From NCBI GenBank assembly GCA_023391335.1, contig JAEWBG010000120.1, positions 1 through 49,757 of the forward strand: DNA of 49,757 nt. The letters run 5' to 3'. The translations under genes and the position numbers were made by a program. The notes under the pieces are model-generated. The model did not search any database. It saw nothing but the letters and a program-made list of their open reading frames with translations, and was not told the DNA's origin. Shown here piece by piece: positions 34,810 through 42,686 of this stretch; the stretch's first letter is position 1, and each line of letters opens with the position of its first letter. Source of the stretch: Pseudomonadota bacterium (GTDB lineage Bacteria; Pseudomonadota; Gammaproteobacteria; Steroidobacterales; Steroidobacteraceae).

Positions 34810-34882
34810 CCTTGCTTTCCTGTGCCGAATTGCCGCAATAGAAGCTGAGGGACGTATGCTGAACTTTGGCGTGCGTACGAAC

Positions 34883-35809
34883 TCAGGGAAATAGCTCGCG
34901 AACGCGGACGAACGGCACGCCCGATTCTGCAGCTCTACGTTCCTTCGCAGCCAAGACATGCGGCAATGGTATCTCGCGATTTAGCGCGTCAAAGAGGTCC
35001 AACCCTTCCATGAGAATAATGCGCTTCGCGCGACCGAACGCATGGATGCCGTCTTCACTAAATCCGCTGTTGCTGATGAAGAGACCGCGAGCCCATTGAG
35101 ACTTTTGCTCGATCTTTCCGTGGAAGGCATGCAACTGCGCAGCCCCCGTGAACGCGTTCTCCCACTTGGCTTCCAGCAAATACGTTTCGTTTGAAAGGAG
35201 GAAGCTACCGTCAATTTGCTCGCCGCGAACGCGGAACGCCTCTCGTGGTGCGAGATCAAATGCGGCGAACAGCGTGTTCAAGAATTTCTCGAACGCATAT
35301 CCACGCGGATGCGGGGCGAGCTGCGCCAGGGCCAAGAGCTCGTCACGCAACATGAAGAAGCGCTCGCGTTGAAGGAAGGCCGCGGCCGGGGCGATGCCGC
35401 CACTCGCGGGCGAGGTCGCTTGCTTGCCTCCTAGACGATCAAGGAGCTCCAGGAAGCGGCCTTGAGCGCTAGGCGGCGTGTCGAGCTGATATCCGTTTTC
35501 CAGTAGAGACGCCCGGTACTGCCAAAGTTCTTTGAGTACCCGGAGCACTGTTGCGTCATCGCTCTTGCGCAAAAAGCAGCGGAGTCGCTTTGCTTTGGAA
35601 TTGCCCTCAGTGCGATAGCGTGCATCATCGATATCAATGTTCAAATCGTTGGCAAAGAAGCGCGACATCGAGGCATCGGAGAAGTTAAGAACGTAGCCGC
35701 CCTCCATACCGAAGATGGTACCCAATAATGTGAAATCAATTGATCTAAGTTGGCTCATCTCTCTGGCGACCTGTCCTTCGCTTCCATCGGGTTGCTGAAT
35801 AGCAAACAT
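34883..35809 (-). CDS. Restriction-endonuclease-like protein (PD-(D/E)XK), transposon cargo
   Basis: This is a 308-residue protein. The N-terminal domain (LGTIFGMEGGYVLNFSDASMSRFF, then EGNSKAKRLRCFLRKSDDATVLRVLKEL) is a type often fused to defence nucleases. The C-terminal domain (about 165-290) carries the nuclease core RGEQIDGSFLL and TYLLEAKW, giving Asp200, Glu213 and Lys215. It follows the large nuclease gene by 13 bp on the same strand. A second ATG at 35758 (MSQLRSIDF) is an alternative start. It is probably a DNA-targeting defence effector; its trigger and substrate are unknown. Confidence 0.75.
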   Translation of the reverse strand: MFAIQQPDGSEGQVAREMSQLRSIDFTLLGTIFGMEGGYVLNFSDASMSRFFANDLNIDIDDARYRTEGNSKAKRLRCFLRKSDDATVLRVLKELWQYRASLLENGYQLDTPPSAQGRFLELLDRLGGKQATSPASGGIAPAAAFLQRERFFMLRDELLALAQLAPHPRGYAFEKFLNTLFAAFDLAPREAFRVRGEQIDGSFLLSNETYLLEAKWENAFTGAAQLHAFHGKIEQKSQWARGLFISNSGFSEDGIHAFGRAKRIILMEGLDLFDALNREIPLPHVLAAKERRAAESGVPFVRVRELFP

Positions 35810-35822
35810 GCGCCTGGTCGGG

Positions 35823-38201
35823 TCACGAGGACTCCATCGCGGTCAAGCGACGTGTTAGATCAATGCCGTCGATAAGCTCAAATCCGAAGTGGCGAGCGGT
35901 CTCGATTGCACCGGAGCTAAACCTACTTGTAGTGATGACCATGCCTCTGCCGACACGCGTCGATCCGGAATCCGCGAGCGAAATGGAGCCAGCGAGCTCT
36001 CGAATGACGGAGGGCGGTATCTCGCGATGGGCCGCCCAGCACTTGCACTGTACGACGTAGGACATTCCTTCTGGATCTACAGCAAAAAGATCGACGCCTC
36101 CATCAGCATCGCGGTGTGCAGCACGATGAATGACGTGCATTCCTAGGCTTCTCAGTAGCCGAGCGCAGTCCTTTTCAAAATCGAACCATGCCGGACGCGT
36201 CCCGTGCGGAGTAGAAGCAATTTCCTCAAACAGCATTTTAGAGGCCGAGCGACTGCGATATACCCTCACTCGCGTTTCATTGGTCCCGGTTCCGCGCTCA
36301 TGTGCACGCACAAACGTGAAGCCTTGAGGAATCCGTATCCCGAATCTCTGGGCAAGAAATCTCTGAGCTGCGGATGCCTCCTTTGACCGTCTGAAATGCT
36401 GGGTCACAGAGTGGCGTGCGCGAGGTGTACCGGCGGGAAGGACTTCCGAGCTGATCACACGCGGGCTGCTATACCTCACTCGCGGCAGGTATATAACTGT
36501 TCTAACGTCTCGGCCACGCACCCGGCGGCGCAGATTGCGGGCGCCGAACAGCGATTCCCGATCTTCGACGACGAGGAAGTCTCGGACGACTGCAGCGGCA
36601 ATCAGTTTGAGAGATGCTTCGGCATCTTCGTTAAAAAGCAGTTCACCGTCATCATGTCTTCGCCTGAGTATGCGCATCGTGTTTGCGCGCGGTGGATTCT
36701 TGTCCACGCCAATCGCCACGGGGAGATATCGCTCGTTCTCATCGAGAAAATGGCACGCGAACTCGCCTCCAAGATCGAAAATGCGAAGCGCGTTGAAAGG
36801 CCCAAATGCGACTTCGACTCTCGCGCCCCAGGGGATGCTCCACTGCCTCGCATCCTGTGCTTCTTGAAGAAGAGCGCCGACCTTGTCATCGGCGGAATCG
36901 ATCGATCCTTCGACAACTACACTATCCAGCGCAGCGATCAGCTCTTCGAATGGGACCGGAACATCATGTCCACGCAGATACAGGCCGGAGTCAATCAGAT
37001 CGACCATTTCGGTTGCCTGTACCCAAATGTCTTGGAGTTCCGCGTTTGTCAGTGATGAATCGAGACGAATCATCTTTGTGCTTAAACCGTTCGAGCCTGT
37101 GTTGGCCAACCACGGGCGCGAAAGCCCCGATTCGGTTAGGCTCGAATCAACTAGACCGGCTTCGAAGGAATATTGCGCGGCTTGCGCCAAATCACTTATC
37201 GGCAAGTCACCTATCAGGGCGAACCCTTCGCTGAGAAGGCGAAAGGCGGTTGAAGGATCCTTAAGTATCGCGACAACTTTCTGATGAGCTTTCAGTGCAT
37301 CCGGAGACGATCCCGCTAGAAGCGCAACCCACTCCCCAATGGATGGAGCACTTTCAACGAGGCGGTTGTACGGAGCGACGAGATCGGTTTCTTCGCGAAC
37401 GCGTCCGCTCTCATCAAGCGGCGATTGTTCGCGGTCGCGAGTTCGGCGTTCGATCAAGACTTGCACCGCCCCAGCCGCACGGAAGCGCTTTCGCCAAAAC
37501 TCTTTCGCCCATTGGCCGCGGAGTCGGTCTGTGTCGTTTAAATCATCTTTCCAAGGACCTTCGTAGGCGAGAGTCTTCCAGAAATCGGCTTCCGAGTCCG
37601 ACCAAAGCGGAATTTCATCACTCTGTTCGAAGTCACGAGCATCAAACATCTCGAAGCGCACGTTGACCGAAGAGTTCGGAATCCCAGGCTTCGGGATGAG
37701 CCACAGGCGATCGAAGGCGCTTCTATCCGCAGTCCTTGATCGGCTGAGATCAGCCCGGCTGATCGTTGCGCGATGCCAACCACAATAGCTGCCCTCGGGA
37801 GTGGCGACAGTGACCAAAAACTGACCTGCGCTTTGAATCGCTCTTATGACGGCGGATTCAGAAGAGCCCATCCATCTCGCATGCGGGCGCGGCGTTTGGT
37901 CAGCGAGGGCCACCGTGAATGAGACGAACATCGATGGAGAGATGTCCCAGCGCCATGCGATGAGGCTGAACTTATTGTCCTGCCTCAGCCTACGAATTAG
38001 GCGCTCGTTCCTTGTGATCAGCACCACGCAAGGCTCGCCAGTCGGACTCACGAAAGCTGGACCCCGGCAACACTCCCCTGGCGTTGAAGTGGAGAACGAT
38101 CGTGCGAGAGTGATCAGTTGTTCCTTCGTGATCGGTTCAACCTCGACCGGATCAGCGAACGCGATCGGGATGTCTGCAGGAGGGATCTGAACGTTGCTCA
38201 T
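35823..38201 (-). CDS. Large Mrr-like nuclease protein, transposon cargo
   Basis: This 792-residue protein has an unfamiliar N-terminal part of about 670 residues. At the C-terminus is an Mrr-type endonuclease domain: FDFEKDCARLLRSLGMHVIH, then DADGGVDLFAVD with Asp704, YVVQCKCW with Gln718 and Lys720, and a MVITTSRFSSGA segment typical of Mrr proteins. ATG 38201 begins at MSNVQIPPADI; the longer frame to 38300 is rejected. With the nuclease gene 13 bp downstream it forms a two-gene cargo operon and a plausible restriction-type defence. The long N-terminal region may be the sensor. I recognise no helicase or methylase motif in it. Confidence 0.78.
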   Translation of the reverse strand: MSNVQIPPADIPIAFADPVEVEPITKEQLITLARSFSTSTPGECCRGPAFVSPTGEPCVVLITRNERLIRRLRQDNKFSLIAWRWDISPSMFVSFTVALADQTPRPHARWMGSSESAVIRAIQSAGQFLVTVATPEGSYCGWHRATISRADLSRSRTADRSAFDRLWLIPKPGIPNSSVNVRFEMFDARDFEQSDEIPLWSDSEADFWKTLAYEGPWKDDLNDTDRLRGQWAKEFWRKRFRAAGAVQVLIERRTRDREQSPLDESGRVREETDLVAPYNRLVESAPSIGEWVALLAGSSPDALKAHQKVVAILKDPSTAFRLLSEGFALIGDLPISDLAQAAQYSFEAGLVDSSLTESGLSRPWLANTGSNGLSTKMIRLDSSLTNAELQDIWVQATEMVDLIDSGLYLRGHDVPVPFEELIAALDSVVVEGSIDSADDKVGALLQEAQDARQWSIPWGARVEVAFGPFNALRIFDLGGEFACHFLDENERYLPVAIGVDKNPPRANTMRILRRRHDDGELLFNEDAEASLKLIAAAVVRDFLVVEDRESLFGARNLRRRVRGRDVRTVIYLPRVRYSSPRVISSEVLPAGTPRARHSVTQHFRRSKEASAAQRFLAQRFGIRIPQGFTFVRAHERGTGTNETRVRVYRSRSASKMLFEEIASTPHGTRPAWFDFEKDCARLLRSLGMHVIHRAAHRDADGGVDLFAVDPEGMSYVVQCKCWAAHREIPPSVIRELAGSISLADSGSTRVGRGMVITTSRFSSGAIETARHFGFELIDGIDLTRRLTAMESS

Positions 38202-38446
38202 TGATCGCAGATAGGTCGTGCGACGTAGCACGACCGAACGCCTGGATAAGTTGCGCCCCGCTGCTGTCTCTTTACCCCTGCCGCCTGGCGCGTAAGGCAC
38301 CCTCGGCGAGATTCCTCGCTATGAGCGCTAGCACTTTGATTTTGTGTGCAATATACAGGATCAAAAGGAGTGAGGCGAGAAGGTCCCCGGCACAAAGGCT
38401 GGCTGCAGCACTGGTGCGGACGTCGAGCGGCAAATATCGTAACGAC

Positions 38447-39262
38447 ATGAGCGAATACAGAGATGAGGCGCTGCGAAAGATCGGCCGCAATGTCGTTCTC
38501 TTCCAGCAGTTGGAATCTGTCCTGAAGTTCCTCGCCGCAGCTCAACATCCATCAACGCCGCTTAGCGCAGCAACGGCAGCTCGTACGGCGCGCGCAGAGT
38601 CCATTCGAACACAAACGTTAGGACAAGTTGCAGGCGACATCGTGCGCTCGCTCTTCGCAGACTCCGACGAACATATTTCTACGACGCCCGCTGAAATCTC
38701 GGAACCATGGTTGGGTTTCTCGTTTCGAATCGAACTTGATCCTGCATCAGTTGACGAACACCGTCGGGTGCTCAAAGCGCTAATTGATGAGCGAAATGAT
38801 TTGGTCCATCACTTGTGCTTGCGCTGGAATCTAGAAGACCGCGAAAGCTGCCGTGCCTTGAGCCAGGAACTTGATGCGCAGCGAGGAAGGATCGTCCGAG
38901 AATTAGAGCGTTATCGAGAGTACGCAAAATGCACTACGGAAATGGCTCGCGAACTCAAAGCCTTCATCGATTCTGATCACGGAAAAAGACATATCGACCT
39001 TGCGTTTCTACAGCAGAGCCGCTTAGCCGCTGTGCTCGCATCCGTGGCGAAGGAACATGCTGGAAGCGATGGTTGGACGCTACTTGCAACGGCAGGGCAA
39101 CGTCTAAGTGCGCTCATCCCAGACGAGTTCGCGGAGTTAAAGAAGTTGCACGGGAACGGCTCGCTGCAGAAGCTCGTGCAGTCGATCGGATTATTTGAGC
39201 TGCGTTCGGACCGTACTCCGGGTAGTGGCACGCAGGTCTACTATCGGCTTCAATTGCGCTAG
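38447..39262 (+). CDS. HEPN-like / OST-HTH (LOTUS) domain protein
   Basis: This is a 271-residue soluble protein. The first two thirds are helical, with IGRNVVLFQQLESVLKFL at the start and a conserved block ALIDERNDLVHHLCLRWN. The latter holds Arg116-x4-His121, matching the R-x4-6-H pattern of HEPN ribonucleases. The C-terminus (about 205-271, GWTLLATAGQRLSALIP to YYRLQ) resembles an OST-HTH/LOTUS domain, which binds RNA in other proteins. ATG 38447 is chosen because everything upstream lacks similarity. It diverges from the nuclease operon (245-bp shared gap) and converges on tniQ. Its function is inferred: a possible RNA-cleaving or RNA-binding defence factor. Confidence 0.72.
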   Translation: MSEYRDEALRKIGRNVVLFQQLESVLKFLAAAQHPSTPLSAATAARTARAESIRTQTLGQVAGDIVRSLFADSDEHISTTPAEISEPWLGFSFRIELDPASVDEHRRVLKALIDERNDLVHHLCLRWNLEDRESCRALSQELDAQRGRIVRELERYREYAKCTTEMARELKAFIDSDHGKRHIDLAFLQQSRLAAVLASVAKEHAGSDGWTLLATAGQRLSALIPDEFAELKKLHGNGSLQKLVQSIGLFELRSDRTPGSGTQVYYRLQLR

Positions 39263-39342
39263 CGACCTAGCGTTCAGTGGATGATGAGCCCCACAGGCCC
39301 TATTCCCAAAGTGTTCGATTCGCAGGGCTGCTCGTCTTTCTT

Positions 39343-40284
39343 TCACAGTGTCAACTTGGTGCGGCGCCTACCTATTTTGGGAAGACAATCTACACCCCAG
39401 GCAGTATCAAGCATGTCGGATGTACCCTGTAGCGTCCCAGAGAAGAGGTCGGCCAACCTAATTCCAAGGTACAACGAGAGGCGCCGAGCAGTGTAGAAGC
39501 TAATGAGCCCGCCGTGAATGACGGCAGATAGATGGACACTTGTCGCTATCTCGCGCATTTCACGATCCATAGAGGGGCGTGGGCGTTTCAATATCTGAGT
39601 TACTACCGCGCGATAGCCGTCCGACGGAAACAAGAGCTGTGGATCCGAAGCGATTGTGCGGACGAGATCAACCAAATCCGCGGCGTGAGTTTTCCAATTC
39701 CCAGGATAGGTATGGGTCACTGTTGCGTATAGCGGTTTCTTGCAGTGGCCGCAGCTCGTTACTCGCTCGCGTGTTGCCGATCCGCTCTGGTGGCGATTGC
39801 AATGGGGACACAAGCTAATCAACTCAACGCCATGTTCCATACAGCATCTGACTTCGGAGAGAAGCCACTGCAGTTTCATGTATCCCTCATCGTTTCGCTG
39901 GTCGAACTCTCTCATGCACTCTGGGCACCATCGCATTGAATTCGCCAGAGCTTCCCGGCAATGATGAACCGCGTCCTCAAGAGCAAGGAAAGTTGCGCAC
40001 CTGAGATTAGTCTGCTGCGTGGCGGATTCCAGGGCATCGACTAGGAACTTAGTGGTTGAATTCGGTCGCACGAAATGAGCAACGTTCTGAGGGTCGCGGA
40101 GAACATAAGGAATTTCTGAGACATGTCCTGATGCATGTTGAGCCCAACAAATAGCGTGTGACACCACATCGATTAGAGAGACCGAGTGCGCAATAGCTAG
40201 GCGCCACAGGTATGAAGGGAGCGACTCGATATCGGTGCTGCCAGCGCCGCGAAGGGGAATGCAGAATAAATAGCTTTGCGTCAC
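39343..40284 (-). CDS. tniQ: TniQ-family target-selection protein (short paralogue)
   Basis: This 313-residue protein of the TniQ/TnsD family links a transposase core to its target site. The family block LRGAGSTDIESLPSYLWRLAIAHSVS opens the protein. Zinc-ribbon cysteines follow: WCPECMREF, CCMEHGVELISLCPHCNRH and CGHCKKPL. It is the last gene of the minus-strand transposition cluster, 49 bp after its longer paralogue. Two TniQ proteins in one element often serve two target pathways. Here no CRISPR effector is present to pair with the short one. Confidence 0.85.
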   Translation of the reverse strand: MTQSYLFCIPLRGAGSTDIESLPSYLWRLAIAHSVSLIDVVSHAICWAQHASGHVSEIPYVLRDPQNVAHFVRPNSTTKFLVDALESATQQTNLRCATFLALEDAVHHCREALANSMRWCPECMREFDQRNDEGYMKLQWLLSEVRCCMEHGVELISLCPHCNRHQSGSATRERVTSCGHCKKPLYATVTHTYPGNWKTHAADLVDLVRTIASDPQLLFPSDGYRAVVTQILKRPRPSMDREMREIATSVHLSAVIHGGLISFYTARRLSLYLGIRLADLFSGTLQGTSDMLDTAWGVDCLPKIGRRRTKLTL

Positions 40285-40333
40285 GAAAGGATGCGCAAGT
40301 CGAAGACCTGCTTAGCCATGGTCTTCAACGCGC

Positions 40334-41629
40334 TCACGTGACGCATCCCTTTGTGCACTCCGCTATTTCCTTCCGAAGAATTTCCTTCGGAAGCTTAGTT
40401 TCCTCACGGAGAACTCTTAGAATTCCCTTCTTTGAGAACTGCCTATCTGGACGTGCGGACGAGATGTACGCGAACACAGCGGCTCGCGCGTCCACTCGTT
40501 TCCGATTTCTTTCAAACTTCTTCCATTTTTTGTGAAGCAGAAGGAGTTCCTGAGACAGCGCAGGAAAGTGGTAGCTCAAGCATCCAGAGGACACACCGGA
40601 AGTCTTCGCTATGTGTCGAAGAGACTCTGGTGCGCCGGTCCGCGCGCGACCGACGGCATCTTGCAACACTACCAATAGGCGGGCTCTGTTTCGCCTTACC
40701 GGTCGACGGTTCGGGCGCATGCATGACGGCGTCCGTGAATTCCAAGTGACATCGAGAGCCTCAGTCGTGTTTGCAAGTACACCTGAAAGCATCTCTACCA
40801 GACTGATTCCCAGGTGGTATGCCAGACGACGAGCAGTTCTCAAAGACAGCGCTGATTTATCTTCGACGAATGAAAGTACTTCCTTACGCGGAACTGTACT
40901 CCACAGCTTCAGTTCCTCCTGATCCCTAGTAGCGCGATTGACTGCCTCCGTTAGCAGCGTGCGCGGCCCATGTGCAGGAAACCGCAGGTTTGGGTCGCAC
41001 CCAATGTGCGTGACAAGATCGAGTAGATCTGCCGCCTCGATCCTCCATCTTCCAGGCGGTGCAACGCTGAACTCTTCAGTTGTAAGCGGGCGACTGCAAT
41101 GCACGCAGTGAGTTGAGCACCGTCGCTGTGCGCTCCCGTTTTGATGACGAGCACAATGTGGACAGCGATCTATCAACCCAACGCCGTGTGCTGGGCAGGT
41201 CGCGATGTCGGCGAGGTGCCATTGAAGCTTCACATAGCCATCGTCGCCTAACTCTACAAACTCACGGATGCAAACGGGACACCAGCGCACTGAAGGATGG
41301 AAGGTGTTCATACATCTGTCCACTGCAGGTGCCAACGCCAAGAAAGTCGCACTTCCAAGATTTGAACGTTGAGTGGCGCATTGCAAGGCTTGAACAAGCA
41401 AATCGGTCATTCCATTTGGCCGAACGTAGTACGCGAGACTCTCGGGACTACGCGCTACAAACGGCATGCGTATTTCGCGTTCCTTCCCGAACCATAGAAA
41501 TGCATGTTCAATGACATCTCTCACGGAGACGGAGTGAGCCGCTGACAGGCGACACAGATACGAAGGCAGTGACTCCACGTCTGCGGTACCTACGCCACGG
41601 AGTGCCAGGGGAAGGAGCGTGCTACCTGC
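40334..41629 (-). CDS. tniQ: TniQ/TnsD-family protein with C-terminal helix-turn-helix
   Basis: This longer TniQ paralogue has 431 residues from a GTG at 41629. The block LRGVGTADVESLPSYLCRLSAAHSVS and zinc-ribbon cysteines (WCPVCIREF, CPAHGVGLIDRCPHCARH, CVHCSRPL) match the short paralogue. About 130 extra C-terminal residues contain a DNA-binding-like helix-turn-helix (SLRHIAKTSGVSSGCLSYHF), as expected of a TnsD that reads a fixed attachment site. The GTG start aligns the N-terminus with that of the paralogue and leaves an 8-bp overlap with tnsC. The upstream ATG at 41752 would overlap tnsC by 131 bp. Confidence 0.82.
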   Translation of the reverse strand, partial: AGSTLLPLALRGVGTADVESLPSYLCRLSAAHSVSVRDVIEHAFLWFGKEREIRMPFVARSPESLAYYVRPNGMTDLLVQALQCATQRSNLGSATFLALAPAVDRCMNTFHPSVRWCPVCIREFVELGDDGYVKLQWHLADIATCPAHGVGLIDRCPHCARHQNGSAQRRCSTHCVHCSRPLTTEEFSVAPPGRWRIEAADLLDLVTHIGCDPNLRFPAHGPRTLLTEAVNRATRDQEELKLWSTVPRKEVLSFVEDKSALSLRTARRLAYHLGISLVEMLSGVLANTTEALDVTWNSRTPSCMRPNRRPVRRNRARLLVVLQDAVGRARTGAPESLRHIAKTSGVSSGCLSYHFPALSQELLLLHKKWKKFERNRKRVDARAAVFAYISSARPDRQFSKKGILRVLREETKLPKEILRKEIAECTKGCVT

Positions 41630-42686
41630 CACGAGGGTCTCGCCGATCCGCGACAGGAAACCGTCGCGGGTTCGCTGTGAAAGGCTTTGGGCGAGCTTTT
41701 CGAGTTGCTCCGGGAAGGTGCGGCGGATGCGCGGCAACGCTGCGATCGGCACTCACTTCGAGTAGAGCCGCCTCACCAACCAGGATATCGGCTAACAGCA
41801 CCTCTAGCTCAGCATCCGCCTTTCGACTGGCATCCAGATGCTCCCTCGTAAGTACTTCGGCCCCACTGATCCAAGCTTCGTTCAGCGCGTCGCGAAGCCA
41901 CCCCCGCAACAGGCCGATGCACCCGAGACTCCCTTTGTAGAGGTACTCGTTCCACATGCGAAGAGAGGAATCCTCGAGGCGCAGATGCTTTGAGTACTGG
42001 AGCAGTATTCGCTCGAAATTCAGAACATCCTCTTCCATATCCATCCGATACCGGCCGAAGTGTGTTTGCAATTTTCTGCCAATCAGATGTGGCTGCCGCC
42101 GAACCATCGATAGCAACTGATATCCACCGACCAAGACTAGAACAACGCCAGTCCGGGCAGCGAGGCACTTCAGGGAATCCAGAATTGCTACGCCAGCATC
42201 GATGCCTCCTTTGGAGTAGGAAAGATGATGCGCCTCATCGATGAACACGTACTTCACCTGCCGGTACTTCAACGCATTTTCGAATGCCGTACGCAACGTG
42301 CTCTCCTGAACACGCTGGTACTTCATCATTCGCTGAAGTCCCCAAGGATCATCCGGCAGATTCATGCCGAACATCGGATGACTAACAGCCTCCAGAGCAG
42401 ACTTGATAGAGGAGCTGCTCAGCAGTGTGCCTTGTGTGCTCGCGTTCTCAAGCACCATTGACACAATTGGCATCGAGCCGTCGTCAGCCAAGTCGCCCAC
42501 GAGCGAGCTCTTCATGCGCTTCACTAGCGAACTCTTCCCGATACGAGACGGGCCTAGCACAACGAGAACTTCACCGGGATCCGCAGTGATCAGAGCGGCG
42601 AGGCTCTGCGCTTCCGCAGCTTGGAACTTCGGATGCGGGATCCATTGTGTTCGAATGGCATCACTTGCCGACTTTGCCCAGGACAT
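41622..42686 (-). CDS. tnsC: TnsC/TniB-type AAA+ ATPase
   Basis: This 354-residue AAA+ regulator connects the target selector with the transposase. Walker A is VLGPSRIGKSSL with Lys51. Walker B is YVFIDEAHHL with Asp150 and Glu151. A sensor-like VLVGGYQLL follows. The N-terminus has the TniB-like IPHPKFQAAEAQSLAALI. It starts inside the last codons of tnsAB (26-bp overlap) and its end overlaps tniQ, so the transposition genes form a tightly coupled operon. Confidence 0.88.
   Translation of the reverse strand: MSWAKSASDAIRTQWIPHPKFQAAEAQSLAALITADPGEVLVVLGPSRIGKSSLVKRMKSSLVGDLADDGSMPIVSMVLENASTQGTLLSSSSIKSALEAVSHPMFGMNLPDDPWGLQRMMKYQRVQESTLRTAFENALKYRQVKYVFIDEAHHLSYSKGGIDAGVAILDSLKCLAARTGVVLVLVGGYQLLSMVRRQPHLIGRKLQTHFGRYRMDMEEDVLNFERILLQYSKHLRLEDSSLRMWNEYLYKGSLGCIGLLRGWLRDALNEAWISGAEVLTREHLDASRKADAELEVLLADILVGEAALLEVSADRSVAAHPPHLPGATRKARPKPFTANPRRFPVADRRDPRGR

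Noticed and set aside
36396..37055. Plus-strand 219-residue frame opposite the large nuclease
   Set aside because: It lies entirely inside the minus-strand nuclease gene, which has clear domain evidence, and it matches no family.
40334..41752. ATG start of the long TniQ at 41752
   Set aside because: It would overlap tnsC by 131 bp and add 41 residues lacking in the paralogue; GTG 41629 aligns both N-termini.
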